Origin: Streptomyces thinghirensis
GTDB lineage: Bacteria; Actinomycetota; Actinomycetia; Streptomycetales; Streptomycetaceae
DNA: 64,000 nt
Reading direction: 5' to 3'
Assembly: GCA_021502835.1 (NCBI GenBank)
Contig: JAKFGP010000033.1
Location: forward strand, 62,001 to 126,000
The notes under the pieces are model-generated. The model was given only the letters and a program-made list of their open reading frames with translations. It was not told the DNA's origin and did no database searches. Both the position numbers and the translations under genes were made by a program. Positions 38,835 to 55,124 of the stretch are shown here, in pieces (within the stretch, counting starts at the first letter, position 1; each line of letters starts with the position of its first letter).

Positions 38835-39696
38835 CTAGGCCCGTGTGGGCGACCACGCCCGCCACCGCGCCGCCACCGTCCGCGGCAACGCGTACGGCAG
38901 GCGCCCGTACCAGGCCGCCGCCACCAGGTACCCGAACCCGAGACACAGCACCCCGCCCACCGCGTCCAGCCAGAAGTGGTTGGCGGTGGCGACGATCACG
39001 ACCAGGGTCAGCGCCGGATACACCAGCCCCAGCACCCGCACCCACGGCACGGAGGCCAGCGCGAAGATGGTCAGCCCGCACCACACCGACCACCCGATGT
39101 GCATCGAGGGCATCGCCGCGTACTGGTTCGACATGTTCTTCAGGTCGCCGGACGCCATCGAGCCCCACGTCTCGTGGACCATCACCGTGTCGATGAAGTG
39201 CCCCGCCGTTCATCAGACGGGGCGGGGCGAGCGGATACAGGTAGTAACCGACCAGGGGCGACGCCCGTCGTCGCGAAGAGCACGAGCCGGGTCGCCGCGT
39301 ACCGCCCGGGGTGGCCGCGTACAGCCACACCAGCACGCCCAGGGTCACCACGAAGTGCAGTGTGGCGTAGTAGTAGTTCATGCCGACGACCAGCCAAGTC
39401 ACCGAGTTCACGGCGTGGTTGACGGTCTGCTCCACGGCGATGCCGAGCTGCTGCTCGACGCCCCAGATCCAGTCCGCGTTGCGCAGCGCCTGCGTCCGCT
39501 GCTCCGGTACCGCGTTCCGGACGAGGGAGTACGTCCAGTAACTGACGGCGATCAGCAGGATCTCGAACCACAGCCGGGGTCGGCGCGGTGCGCGGAGCCG
39601 GCGCAGCGGGCCCCGCCCCGTCTCCTCCGTGACGGGGTGCGGAACGCCCTCTTCCAGGCGTTCCGAAGTCCTCACGGTCGCGTCACCCATAGGCAT
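38835..39696 (-). CDS. PAP2-superfamily membrane phosphatase
   Basis: Inositol phosphorylceramide synthase-like PAP2 protein. Cytoplasmic N-terminus, membrane helices (RLWFEILLIAVSYWTYSLVRNAVP, WLVVGMNYYYATLHFVVTLGVLVWLYAA, VGYYLYPLAPPRLM), then the catalytic PAP2 blocks NQYAAMPSMHIGWSVWCGL (SxxxH-type) and ATANHFWLDAVGGVLCLGFGYL (HxxxD). About 286 codons. Starts at ATG 39696 (MPMGD) or 39690. Breaks near 39310, 39265 and 39205. Its lipid phosphate substrate is unknown. Confidence 0.85.
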
Positions 39697-39780
39697 GAAG
39701 TCTGCCAGAAAAGCACTCTCCCACCGATCCCCCGTCGGATCCGGGCCGCATCCGGCCACCTCGCGGAGGAGGGGGCAGGA

Positions 39781-40813
39781 CTACCGGTTGCGCTCGCCCG
39801 GCGCCGACGCCGTCGAGCCGCGTACCACCAGCTCCGGCATGAACACGAACTCGCTGTGCGGCGCGGGCGTTCCGCCGATCTCCTCCAGCAGCGTGCGCAC
39901 CGCCGCCTGCCCCATCGCGGGGACCGGCTTGCGGACGGTCGTCAGCGGCGGGTCGGTGAAGGCGATCAGCGGCGAGTCGTCGAAGCCGACGACCGAGAAG
40001 TCCTTGGGCACCTCCAGGCCCCGCTGCCGGGCCGCCCGTATCGCGCCCAGCGCCATCATGTCGCTGGCGCAGACCACCGCCGTGCAGTTCCGCTCGATGA
40101 GAGCGGTGGCCGCCGCCTGGCCGCCCTCCAGGGTGTAGAGGGAGTGCTGGACGAGATCCGTCTCCACGGTCTCGGCACTCAGATGCAGTTGGTCCTGGAT
40201 CGTGCGGACGAAGCCCTCGATCTTGCGCTGCACCGGCACGAACCGCTTCGGGCCGAGGGCCAGCCCGATGCGGGTGTGGCCGAGCGAGACGAGGTGCGTG
40301 ACCGCGAGGCTCATCGCGGCGCGGTCGTCGGGGGGAGATGAACGGCGCCTGCACCTTCGACGAGAAACCGTCGACGAGGACGAAGGGCACGCCCTGCGCG
40401 CGCAGCCGTTCGTAGCGCTGCATGTCGGCGGTGGTGTCGGCGTGCAGCCCGGGAGACGTAGATGATGCCGGCGACCCCGCGGTCGACCAGCATCTCCGTC
40501 AGCTCGTCCTCCGTGGAACCGCCCGGGGTCTGGGTGGCGAGGACCGGCGTGTAGCCCTGACGCGTCAGCGCCTGGCCGATGACCTGGGCCAGCGCCGGGA
40601 ATATCGGGTTCTCCAGCTCCGGCGTGATCAGGCCGACCAGGCCCTCGCTGCGCTGCCGCAGCCGCACGGGGCGTTCATAGCCCAGGACGTCGAGGGCGGC
40701 GAGTACGGACTGTCGGGTGGTGGCGGCGACGCCCGGCTTCCCGTTGAGGACGCGGCTGACCGTCGCTTCGCTCACCCCGCCTGGGCGGCGATGTCGGCAA
40801 GCCGTGTGGTCAC
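39781..40813 (-). CDS. malR: Maltose operon repressor, LacI family
   Basis: LacI-type repressor of the divergent maltodextrin transporter. DNA-binding head [48 protein letters not shown], then a sugar-binding core (GLVGLITPELENPIFPALAQVIGQAL, VVGFDDSPLIAFTDPPLTTVRKP) and C-terminal FMPELVVRGSTA. About 344 codons. GTG 40811-40813 is the start matching the known Streptomyces MalR N-terminus. Breaks near 40775, 40455 and 40325. Maltotriose or maltopentaose is the known type of inducer. Confidence 0.9.
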
Positions 40814-40929
40814 AGGGGTGGACTGTACCTGTCGGCCGCCGCCTTGCACACCGATAGGGCGCCGTGCACGGCCTGTTGGACGGCCCGGCGCGGGCTGCTG
40901 CGTCATCGCGCTCCCTCGAGAAAGTGGCG

Positions 40930-41080
40930 GCAAGAGCTTGCAGAGTCTTGCACAACCGGCCCGATACCGCTCGGCCCCCGTAAACAAGCGTCTCATGACG
41001 GTCGCCAGGAGGTCACGCACGGATAACTTCGGAGATCTCTTGCACTTTTTTGCTGCAGCACTTTCGCGCCGCTTACAACG
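40930..41080. promoter_or_regulatory. malR-malE control region with MalR half-sites and malE promoter
   Basis: GCAAG at 40930-40934, CTTGC at 40937-40941, 40947-40951 and 41039-41043, and TTGCTGCAGCA at 41050-41060. The same CTTGC/GCAAG words recur before the pullulanase gene at 46484. A candidate malE promoter is TTGCTG (41050) with TACAAC (41074), spacing 18, overlapped by the half-sites, as expected for repression. Confidence 0.6.
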
Positions 41081-41190
41081 CTGTTACGTTCACGTCGCCC
41101 GACGGCGGCAAGGACGCGGTCGGTGTCGGCAGGAGCGGCGGACGGGCCCGCACCCTGCACCACACGGGCTTTCACCCTCAAGGAGAACTC

Positions 41191-42464
41191 ATGCGGCGTG
41201 GCATAGCGGCCACCGCTCTGGTGGCGTCCCTCGCCCTCGCGGCGACGGCGTGCGGCGGGGACGGCGACAGCGACAACGAGTCGGGCGGACCGGTCACCAT
41301 CACGTACTGGGACACCTCGAACGCGACCAACGAGGCGCCGACCTACAAGGCCCTGGTCAAGGAGTTCGAGGCCGCCAACAAGGACGTCAAGGTCAACTAC
41401 GTCAACGTCCCCTTCGACCAGGCGCAGAACAAGTTCGACACCGCCGCCGGTTCCAAGGGCGCCCCCGACGTGCTGCGTGCCGAGGTCGGCTGGACCCCCG
41501 CCTTCGCCAAGAAGGGCTTCTTCCTGCCGCTGGACGGCACCGAGGCCCCTCGCCGAGCAGGACGAGTTCCAGCCCAACCTGATCGAGCAGGCCAAGTACG
41601 AGGGCAAGACCTACGGCGTCCCGCTGGTCACCGACACCCTCGCCTTCGTCTACAACAAGGAACTCTTCGAGAAGGCCGGCGTCGAGGCCCCAAGACCTGG
41701 GACGAGCTGAAGAAGGCCGCCGCCACCATCAAGGACAAGACCGGCGCCGACGGCTACTGGGCCTCCACGGCCGGTTACTACGCGCAGCCGTTCCTGTATG
41801 GCGAGGGCACCGACACGGTCGACGCCGAGGGCAAGAAGATCACCGTCAACTCGCCCGAGGCGAAGAAGGCGTACGGCACCTGGCTGAGCCTCTTCGAGGG
41901 CAAGGCCTGCACAAGGCCGACGTCACCGCCGACGCCTACGCCCACATCCAGGGAGGCGTTCGTCAGCGGCAAGGTCGCCTCGATCATCCAGGGCCCGTGG
42001 GAGATCACCAACTTCTACAAGGGCTCCGCCTTCAAGGACAAGAACAACCTCGGCATCGCCACCGTCCCGGCCGGCTCCACCGGCAAGGCGGGCGCCCCGA
42101 CCGGCGGCCACAACCTGTCGGTGTACGCCGGCTCGGGACAAGGCCCACCAGGAGGCGTCGCTGAAGTTCGTGAAGTTCATGACCTCGGCGAAGTCCCAGG
42201 AGACCGTCGCCCTGAAGAACTCCACGCTGCCGACCCGCGACGACGCCTACACCGCCGAGGTCAAGGCCGACCCGGGCGATCGCCGGCTTCCAGACGGTCC
42301 TGCCGGCCGCCCAGCCGCGCCCGGCCCTGCCGGAGTACAGCTCCCTGTGGACCCCGCTCGATGAGCAGCTGCCCCAGATCGCCGGCGACAAGAAGTCCCT
42401 GGACGAGGGGCTGAGCGACGCCGAGACCGCGATCGCCAAGCTGGTGCCGGACTTCAGCAAGTGA
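41191..42464 (+). CDS. malE: Maltose/maltodextrin-binding lipoprotein
   Basis: Extracellular solute-binding lipoprotein of the ABC importer. Lipobox LAATAC-GGDGD near residue 20, then GGPVTITYWDTSNATNEAPTYKALVKEFEAAN (family 1 SBP opening), GVPLVTDTLAFVYNKELFEKAG, SIIQGPWEITNFYKGS and C-terminal DAETAIAKLVPDFSK. AAGGAGA precedes ATG 41191. Six indels can be located exactly by frame: extra base near 41549, missing near 41694 and 41911, extra near 41956, 42138 and 42280. Corrected length is 423 residues. A strong hairpin follows it. Confidence 0.92.
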
Positions 42465-42469
42465 GTCCG

Positions 42470-42515
42470 GGTGGCCGCCGGGTCCCTACCGGAGGGGAGG
42501 GACCCGGCGGCCACC
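42470..42515 (+). terminator. Intercistronic hairpin between malE and malF
   Basis: Perfect 18-bp stem (42470-42487 with 42498-42515) and a 10-base loop that contains GGAGGGG. It starts 6 bases after the malE stop. It is likely to act as partial terminator or 3' mRNA shield so that binding protein is made in excess over permeases. Confidence 0.75.
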
Positions 42516-42575
42516 GCACCGAGCGCCGTACCCCTGACGTTCCGCTCGTCCTGATGCTCCCGAAGGTGTCGAACC

Positions 42576-43582
42576 ATGACAGTCGCCATCGACCGCGCGA
42601 CCGGCAAGCGCGCGCGGTGACCGCACCCGCGGCCCGGCCTTGGCCGGCGTCTGAAAGACGGCTACCAGAAGCACTGGTACGCCTACGCCATGATCGCGCC
42701 GGTGGCCGTCGTGATCGGCGTCCTCGTGCTGTACCCGCTGGGTTACGGCCTCTACCTCACCCCTCACCGACGCCAACAGCCTCAACACGGGGCGCACGAT
42801 CGGCGTCAACGAGATCGAGGCCACGTACAAGTTCGTCGGCCTGGACAACTACGCCGACATCCTGTGGGGCCCGACCGCGTACGACCGCTTCTGGTCGCAC
42901 TTCATCTGGACCATCGTGTGGACGGCGGTCTGCGTCGGCCTGCACTTCTTCATCGGCCTCGGTCTCGCCCTGCTGCTCAACCAGAAGCTGCGCGGCCGCA
43001 CCTTCTACCGGCTGATCCTGGTCCTGCCGTGGGCCGTGCCCACCTTCGTCACCGTCTTCGGCTGGCGCTTCATGCTCGCCGACGCCGGGATCGTCAACTC
43101 CGCCCTGGACTGGCTGCACCTGCCGACCCCCCGCGTGGCTGGAGGACACCTTCTGGCAGCGGTTCTCCGCGATCATGGTGAACACCTGGTGCGGTGTGCC
43201 GTTCATGATGGTCTCGCTCCTCGGCGGCCTGCAGTCCATCGACAACACGCTGTACGAGGCCTCCGAGATGGACGGTGCGAACGCCTGGCAGCGGTTCCGC
43301 CACGTCACCCTGCCCGGCCTCCGGTCCGTCAGCTCCACCGTCGTCCTGCTCGGCATCATCTGGACCTTCAACCAGTTCGCCGTGATCTTCCTGCTGTTCG
43401 GCAACACCGCCCCCGACGCGCAGATCCTGGTGACCTGGGCGTACCACCTGGGCTTCGGGCAGCAGCCGCGCGACTTCGCGCAGTCCGCGGCCTACGGCAT
43501 CCTGCTGCTGGCCATCCTGATCGTCTTCACCTCCTTCTACCGCCGCTGGCTGAACCGCAATGAGCAGCAGCTCGCGAACTGA
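42576..43582 (+). CDS. malF: Maltodextrin ABC transporter permease MalF
   Basis: First membrane subunit. Helix 1 AYAMIAPVAVVIGVLVLYPLGYGLYLTL, then FWSHFIWTIVWTAVCVGLHFFIGLGLALLLNQ, RTFYRLILVLPWAVPTFVTVFGWRFM, and the EAA loop EASEMDGANAWQRFRHVTLPGLRS that contacts the shared ATPase. About 335 codons. No ATPase gene is nearby; in Streptomyces a distant MsiK serves several sugar importers. Breaks near 42615, 42650, 42768 and 43130. Ends 13 bases before malG. Confidence 0.9.
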
Positions 43583-43595
43583 GGCAGGAGCCGCC

Positions 43596-44513
43596 ATGAG
43601 TACAACAACCGCGCCCACCAAGGCCCCGGCGGAGCAGGCCGACGCGTCCACCGCGCCGCCGCGCCGGGTGCGCGGCCGCGGCGAACGCAGCCGCGCCGCG
43701 CGTCCCTCTCCCCCACGGCGTCCTGTCCGTCGCGAGCCTCATCGCGCTCTTCCCGGTCGCCTGGCTGGTCTACCTGTCGCTCGGCCCGGACAAGAACGAC
43801 TACCTGCACCCCGAGCGCATCTGGTCGAAGATGACCTTCGACAACTACGCGTTCGTGCTCCAGCACACGCAGTTCTTCGACTGGCTGAAGAGTTCGCTGA
43901 TCGTCTCGCTGGGGACCACGGTCATCGGCGGGTGATGGTCGCCACCACCACCGGCTACGCGGTGTCGCGGATGCGCTTCCCGGGGTACAAAAAAGCTCAT
44001 GTGGGTGCTGCTGGTCACCCAGATGTTCCCCATCGCCGTACTGATCGTGCCGATGTACCAGATCCCTGTCCGAGCTCCAGCTCGTCGACAGCTACCTCGG
44101 CCTGATCCTCGTCTACTGCTCGACAGCGGTGCCGTACTGCGCGTGGCTGCTCAAGGGCTATTTCGACACCATCCCGTTCGAGATCGACGAGGCCGGGCGC
44201 GTCGACGGGCTGAGCCCCTTCGGCACCTTCTTCCGGCTGATCCTGCCGCTCGCCCGGCCGGGCCTCGCGGTCGCCGGCTTCTACAGCTTCATCACCGCTT
44301 TCGGCGAGGTCGCCTTCGCCTCGACGTTCATGCTGAGCGACACGAAGTACACCTTCGCCGTCGGCCTGCAGAGCTTCGTCAGCGAGCACGACGCGCAGCG
44401 CCATCTGATGGCGGCCACCGCCGTACTCGTCGCGATACCCGTCTCCGCGTTCTTCTACCTGGTGCAGAAGAACCTGGTGACCGGCCTCACCGCCGGCGGC
44501 ACGAAGGGGCTGA
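43596..44513 (+). CDS. malG: Maltodextrin ABC transporter permease MalG
   Basis: Second membrane subunit. After a Thr/Ala-rich N-terminus: VLSVASLIALFPVAWLVYLSLGPDKNDYLHP, SLIVSLGTTVIGVMVATTTGYAVSRMRFPGYK, LMWVLLVTQMFPIAVLIVPMYQIL, the EAA loop EIDEAGRVDGLSPFGTFFRLILPLARPGL and C-terminal YLVQKNLVTGLTAGGTKG. GGAG precedes ATG 43596. One extra G near 44508 hides the TGA at 44511-44513. Other breaks near 43706, 43932, 43990 and 44066. About 305 codons. Confidence 0.9.
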
Positions 44514-44532
44514 CGCTCCGCCGGGAAAACGT

Positions 44533-44573
44533 CCGGCCGCGGTGCCCATCCGACCCCGCTGCACCGCGGCCGG
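44533..44573 (+). terminator. Hairpin between malG and alpha-glucosidase gene
   Basis: 13-bp perfect stem (CCGGCCGCGGTGC at 44533-44545 with 44561-44573), 15-base loop, 20 bases after malG. It may reduce read-through from malEFG into the glucosidase gene. Confidence 0.6.
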
Positions 44574-44632
44574 CCGCTCCGTCCCCCACCCGTGCCTCCA
44601 TGACCTGAACTCCGTCACATCACAAGGACGAC

Positions 44633-46365
44633 ATGAGCCAGCAGCACTCCGCCGCACCGGCCCCCGCCTCCTCCGTCGCCACCGTCGCCAAGCGCCACGA
44701 CTGGTGGCGGGACGCGGTCATCTACCAGGTGTATCCGCGCAGCTTCGCCGACAGCAACGGCGACGGCATGGGCGACCTGGAGGGTGTCCGCACCCGCCTG
44801 CCGTACCTGCGCGACCTCGGCGTGGACGCCGTGTGGCTCAGCCCCTTCTACGCCTCGCCGCAGGCCGACGCCGGCTACGACGTCGCCGACTACCGGGCCG
44901 TCGACCCCATGTTCGGCACCCTGCTGGACGCCGACGCGCTGATCCGCGACGCCCACGCGCTCGACCTGCGCATCATCGTCGACCTGGTGCCCAACCACTC
45001 CTCCGACCAGTACGAGTGGTTCAGGCGCGCCCTCGCCGAGGGCCCCGGCTCCCCGTCCCGGGACCGGTACCACTTCCGCCCCGGCAAGGGGAAGAACGGC
45101 GAACTGCCGCCCAACGACTGGGAGTCCATCTTCGGCGGCCCCGCCTGGACCCGGGTCACCGAGCCCGACGGCACGCCGGGGGGTGGTACCTGCACCTGTT
45201 CGCTCCCGAGCAGCCCGACTTCAACTGGGAGCACCCGGCCGTCGGCGACGAGTTCCGCTCCATCCTGCGGTTCTGGCTGGACATGGGCGTCGACGGCTTC
45301 CGGATCGACGTCGCGCACGGCATGGTGAAGGCCGAGGGACTGCCCGACCTTGGTTCACACGAGCAGCTGAAGCTGCTGGGCAACGATGTCATGCCGTTCT
45401 TCGATCAGGACGGCGTCCACGACATCTACCGCCAGTGGCGGCTCATCCTCGACGAGTACAGCGATGCGATGGGGCCCGAAGGGCCTTCCGCAGAAGGGCG
45501 GGGGGCGGGAGACGGGCGGGCGCATCTTCGTCGCCGAGGCGTGGACCCCCACCGTCGAGCGCACCGCGAACTACGTCCGCCCCGACGAGCTGCACCAGGC
45601 CTTCAACTTCCAGTACCTCGGCACCCACTGGGACGCGGCTGAGCTGCGCACGGTCATCGACCGCACGCTGGACGCCGCGCCCGGTCGGCGCCCCGGCCAC
45701 CTGGGTCCTGTCCAACCACGACGTCACCCGGCACGCCACCCGCTTCGCCAACCCGCCCGGCCTCGGCACCCAGATCCGTCTGGCCGGCGACCGCGAACTG
45801 GGCCTGCGCGGGGCCCGCGCGGCGACCCTGCTGATGCTGGCGCTGCCCGGCTCGGCCTACGTCTACCAGGGCGAGGAACTGGGCCTGCCGGACGTCGTCG
45901 ACCTGCCGGACGAGGTGCGCCAGGACCCGGCGTACTTCCGGGGCGCCGGCCAGGACGGCTTCCGCGACGGCTGCCGAGTGCCGATCCCCCTGGACGCGCA
46001 CGGGGTCGTCGTACGGCTTCGGCGACGGCGGCAGCTGGCTGCCGCAGCCGGCGGGCTGGGGCGAGCTGAGCGTCGAGGCGCAGACCGGCGAGCCCGGCTC
46101 GACCCTGGAGCTGTACCGTGCCGCGCTGGCCGTGCGCCGCGAGCAGGCCGACCTGGGCGCGGGCGACGCCGTCGAGTGGCTGCGCGCGCCCGAGGGCGTC
46201 GTCGCCTTCCGGCGCGGCGAGTTCGTGTGCGTCGCCAACACCACCGGCGAGTCGGTGCCGATGCCCGCGTACGGGCGGGTGCTGCTGGCCAGCGGTGAGG
46301 TGACCGAGGCGGCCGGCGAGGCGAAGGTGCCGGCGGACACGACGGTGTGGTGGACCCGGGCCTGA
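44633..46365 (+). CDS. aglA: GH13 alpha-glucosidase, cytoplasmic
   Basis: Cleaves imported maltodextrins to glucose. No signal peptide. GH13 blocks in order: DAVIYQVYPRSFADSNGDGMGDLEGV, DLRIIVDLVPNHSSDQYEWF, GVDGFRIDVAHGM with the nucleophile Asp, RIFVAEAW with the acid Glu, and WVLSNHDVTRHATRF with the third Asp. A C-terminal beta domain runs to WWTRA. About 577 codons. AAGGA lies before ATG 44633. Breaks near 45181, 45478, 45690, 46004. The symbol follows the usual name of the gene after malEFG in S. coelicolor. Confidence 0.88.
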
Positions 46366-46388
46366 CCCCCGGCAACGCGCAAGCCGTA

Positions 46389-46427
46389 CAAGGCCCGCCG
46401 CCTCCCCACGGGGAGCGGCGGGCCTTG
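46389..46427 (+). terminator. Strong hairpin terminator after alpha-glucosidase
   Basis: 13-bp stem CAAGGCCCGCCGC (46389-46401) with 46415-46427, extended by an inner CTCCCC/GGGGAG stem, so almost the whole 39 bases are paired. Confidence 0.8.
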
Positions 46428-46483
46428 CGCGTGGGCCCAGCCGAAACGCACCGGGGCAAGTACTGTGAAAATCCTTTCCGTTA

Positions 46484-46511
46484 CTTGCGCAAGTCTTGCT
46501 GCAAGCCTTGC
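46484..46511. promoter_or_regulatory. MalR-type operator repeats before pullulanase gene
   Basis: CTTGCGCAAG (46484-46493), CTTGCTGCAAG (46495-46505) and CTTGC (46507-46511), a phase of 11-12 bases. The first two are perfect palindromes. The same words occur in the malR-malE region, so MalR or a MalR-like LacI repressor probably controls this gene. Confidence 0.65.
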
Positions 46512-46575
46512 GGCAGCGCTACGGTCTCGCCGGGGTCGGACCCGATCGAGCCGTAGTCGCAAGGAGTTCACGCCT

Positions 46576-51991
<5,416 letters not shown>

Positions 51992-52056
51992 CGGCCGTAG
52001 GACGGCGGTGGTCTGCGGTTAGGGGTGAGCCCTGCTGTTCACGCAACGGGAGGCTC

Positions 52057-52424
52057 ATGCCGCAGATCACCGTCGACTACTCCGCCCAGCTCGCGGACGA
52101 CTTCGACCGGCCCGCATTCGCGCGGGCGCTGCACACCGCCGTCGTCGAGATCGCGGCCGAGCCGCCGGCGTGCAAGACGCAGTTCCGCCGCGGCGAGGAC
52201 ACGATGGTCGGCCCGGACACCGAGGGGCACGCCGTCGTGACGTCACCTCGGGCTGCTCGCGGGCCGCACCGAAGAGACCAAGGCCCGGCTCACCGAGGCC
52301 GATCCTGGAACTGCTGCGGCAGCACGTAGAAGCCGGGCGACGGCCCGCCCTGCACGCCTCCGCCGATCCGCGACCTGACCCGTCCTACTGGAAGTTCGGA
52401 GCTGAGCTAGCCGCGGTTCGATGA
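52057..52424 (+). CDS. Tautomerase-fold (CHMI-like) isomerase
   Basis: Small enzyme similar to 5-carboxymethyl-2-hydroxymuconate isomerase. MPQITVDYSAQLADDFDRPAFARALHTAVVEIA has the N-terminal catalytic proline of the tautomerase fold; CKTQFRRGEDTMVGPDTEGHAVVHVTL and GRTEETKARLTEAVLELLRQHV follow. About 120 codons. GGAGG precedes the ATG. Breaks near 52240, 52300, 52340 and 52370. The 3' end is uncertain and meets the convergent TetR gene. Confidence 0.75.
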
Positions 52425-53063
52425 GCCGGCCGACCAGGTCCGAAGGGGCCGTCGGCCGGTTCGTCCTCGGTGCCACGCGCGGCAGCGCCCGTCTCCTCGT
52501 CGTAGGCGGCGCTCACCGCCGTCAGCGCGGCGAAGTCGTGCACGAGCTGGGTCTCGGCTCGGCGCGCGGGAGTGCGGGCCCGTCCAGCCAGATCAGCGCC
52601 GTCGACTCGGCGAGCGAGATCCAGGAGCGGACGACCAGTTCCAGGCGCGGCGGATCGGTGACGCCCAGGCTGCGAAAGGATCTGGACATACGCGTCCTGC
52701 CGTACGGAGTCCACGAGGGCGTTGGTCGTGGACGAGCCGACCGCCGGGCCGCCCGCATCAGGCCGAGAAACCGGGGCCGTGCTCGTCGACGAAGTCGAAG
52801 TAGCGGCCATCACCCGCATTAGCCGCTTGCGCCCTGGCAGGGCCTCGTGCGGCTCCTTGCTACGAATGGCCGCCAGATCGTCCGAGGCACGCTGCAACGC
52901 GGCCTCGTACAGGCTGAGTTTGCCGGGAAGTAGTGGTAGACCAGCGGGCGCGAGATGCCCGCCGCCGACGCTATCTCGTCGATGGAGACCTCGTCGGCGA
53001 GCGGCGGCTGAACAGATCGAGCGCGACGCCGATCAACTGCTGCCGCCGCTCCTCGACGCCCAT
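52410..53063 (-). CDS. TetR-family regulator of the downstream-oriented redox operon
   Basis: HTH domain MGVEERRQQLIGVALDLFSRRS...EIASAAGISRPLVYHYFPGK is split by indels near 53008 and 52932. The ligand-binding domain is clear: LQRASDDLAAIRSKEPHEALPGRKRLMRVMAAYFDFVDEH, SSTTNALVDSVRQDAYVQILSHLGV, LELVVRSWISLAESTALIWLDG and VHDFAALTAVSAAYDEETG. About 215 codons. It is the last gene of the run hydrolase, ferredoxin reductase, TetR on the minus strand, so it may autoregulate that operon. The C-terminal end is approximate. Confidence 0.82.
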
Positions 53064-53143
53064 TCTGCGGCGTACCCGGTGATCATACGAACACCTTACC
53101 GATCGAATCCGGCCCCCGAACGGGCCGGACCGGGCGCAGGTGT

Positions 53144-54210
53144 TCACACGCATCCAGCACGGCCGCGTCCCCGGGCGCGGGACGCAGATGAGCATCGAGT
53201 CGCCGCGCTCGAGTCGGTCAGCAGCTCGTCGGTGATCGATTCTCGCCCTCCAGCACCTTCTGTTGGCAGGTCCCGCACCAGCCCTGCTCACAGGAGTACG
53301 GGGTGTTCGGCAGCTCGGCGCACACGGCGGTCAGCACCGAGGTGTCCCCGTCCACGGTGAGCGTGCGCCCGCTGCGGTGCAGCTCGACCTCGAACTCCCC
53401 GTCGCCACCGGCCGTCGTACGCGGCGCGAACCTGCTCCAGGTGCAGCGCTGCGCTCGGGAGGCGTTCCTCGACGGCGCGCCATCAGACCCTCCGGGCCGC
53501 AGCAGTACACCGCCGTGCCCTCGGGCAGGTCCGCCAGGAAGGCGTCGAGCCTCGGGCGCCCGTCCTCGTCCTCGGCGACGACGGTGACCCTCCTCCCGCT
53601 TCGCTCGCGGTCCAGGGCCAGCTTCTCGATCTCCCTCCAGGAACGGCATCGAGGGCCGCGTCCGCCCGCCGTACAGCAGCCGCCACTCGGCGCCCTCCGG
53701 CAGGGCCCGCAGCATCGGCAGGACGGGCGTGATGCCGATGCCGCCGGCGACGAAGGCGTAGGCGGGGGCCTCGACCAGCGGGAAGCGGTTGCGCGGGCCG
53801 CGCACCTCCAGCTCCACACCCTCCTGCACCTGCTCGTGCACCTCTCGCGAGCCGCCCCGCCCGTCCTCGACCAGCCGCGTGGCGACGGTGTACGACGAGG
53901 TGTCCTCCGGGTCGCCGCACAGCGAGTACTGCCGCACCAGACCCGACGGCAGCGCCAGGTCCAGGTGCGCGCCCGGCTCCCAGCGCGGCAGGTCGTGTCC
54001 CTCCAGGCGGATCCGGACCACCCCGTCGGCTATCCGCTCGTGCGCGGTGACCAGCAGCGTCAGCGCGCGCGCGAGCGGGCCGCCCGGGACCGGCGGGTCC
54101 AGCGCGGGCATCGGCCACAGCGGCGAGGCCTGGATACGGCGCCGCAGCGCCCGGCGGACGACGAGCGCGGCACCGGCCGCGAGCACCAGGGTCATCGGCT
54201 TGGGCTTCAT
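53144..54210 (-). CDS. Ferredoxin reductase with C-terminal [2Fe-2S] domain
   Basis: Class IA-type oxygenase reductase. N-terminal hydrophobic anchor (MTLVLAAGAALVVRRALRRR), FAD domain with RQYSLCGDPEDTSSYTVA, NAD domain with FVAGGIGITPVLPMLRALP, and a plant-type [2Fe-2S] domain NTPYSCEQGWCGTCQQKVLEG with the distal Cys in MLICV. About 350 codons. ATG 54208-54210 overlaps the stop of the di-iron gene as ATGA, so electrons are probably passed to that protein. Breaks near 53640, 53490, 53435, 53250 and 53165; the end is placed at TGA 53144-53146. Confidence 0.85.
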
Positions 54211-55118
54211 ACGGCACTCTCCTGCGACTTCTCGGCGGCGACGGCGGCGGGGGAGGCGGCGAGATAGGCCACGGCCTGCTCGGTCGACCCCTCCTGGGAC
54301 GGAGTGGTAGCCACGGCTCAGATAGCGCGGCACGGAGCGGGCCACGGCGCCGGTCGAGGGCAGCAGGCCGCGTCGGCCGCGCCGGTGGAAGTCCCGGAAG
54401 GTGGCGCGGCCGTCGATGAGCGTCGGGTCGTTCTCCATGAAGTACCTGGCCCGCGCTGCCACAGGAACACCAGCGCCGCGAAGGCGGTCGCCCAGGTGCG
54501 TGCCCGCCGCGCGTAGCCCCCGTCCACGTGCAGGAACACCTCGAAGGCCACGGAGCGGTGCTCGACCTCCTCGGCGCCGTGCCAGCGCAGCAGGTCCAGC
54601 ATGGTCGGATCGGCGCCGCGCCGGTCGAGCGCGTCCGCGTTGAGCACCCAGTCGCCGAGGAACGCCGTGTAGTGCTCGATGGCCGCTATCAGCGCCACCC
54701 GCTCCATCAGCCACCACCGGCGCGGCCGGCCCGGCGGCAGCGTGCGGTCGCCGAGCAGCTTCTCGAAGAGCCAGTCGACCTGCGCGGTGTACGGCGTCGG
54801 GTCGAGTCCCTGGTCCTTCAGGTGCGGCAGCACCTCGTCGTGGGCCTGGGAGTGCATCGCCTCCCGCCCGATGAACCCGATGACGTCCTCGCGCAGCCGC
54901 TCGTCCCGGATGTACGGCAGCACCTGCTTGTAGACGTGCACGAACCAGCGCTCCCCGGCGGGCAGCAGCAGGTGCAGCACATTGATCGTGTGCGTCGTGA
55001 ACGGGTCCCCCGGCACCCAGTGCAGTGGAGTGTCCTCCCAGGCGAAGGACACCTTCCGTGCCTTGAGCGGGACATGCGCATGAGACATGGCCGTATGAGA
55101 CATGGCCGTATTAGACAT
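54207..55118 (-). CDS. Ferritin-like di-iron protein (PF10118, metal-dependent hydrolase family)
   Basis: N-terminal MSNTAMSHTAMSHAH is three 15-base repeats. The body has the family's His/Glu clusters: PFTTHTINVLHLLLPAGERWFVHVYKQVLPYI, GREAMHSQAHDEVLPHL, LIAAIEHYTAFLGDWVL and LRWHGAEEVEHRSVAFEVFLHV, consistent with a carboxylate/His di-iron helix bundle. About 300 codons. Partner of the ferredoxin reductase, so an oxygenase-type reaction on lipid or hydrocarbon is likely but unproven. ATG 55116-55118 has no ribosome site and appears leaderless. Breaks near 54460, 54340 and 54290. Confidence 0.8.
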
Positions 55119-55124
55119 GGCGTC

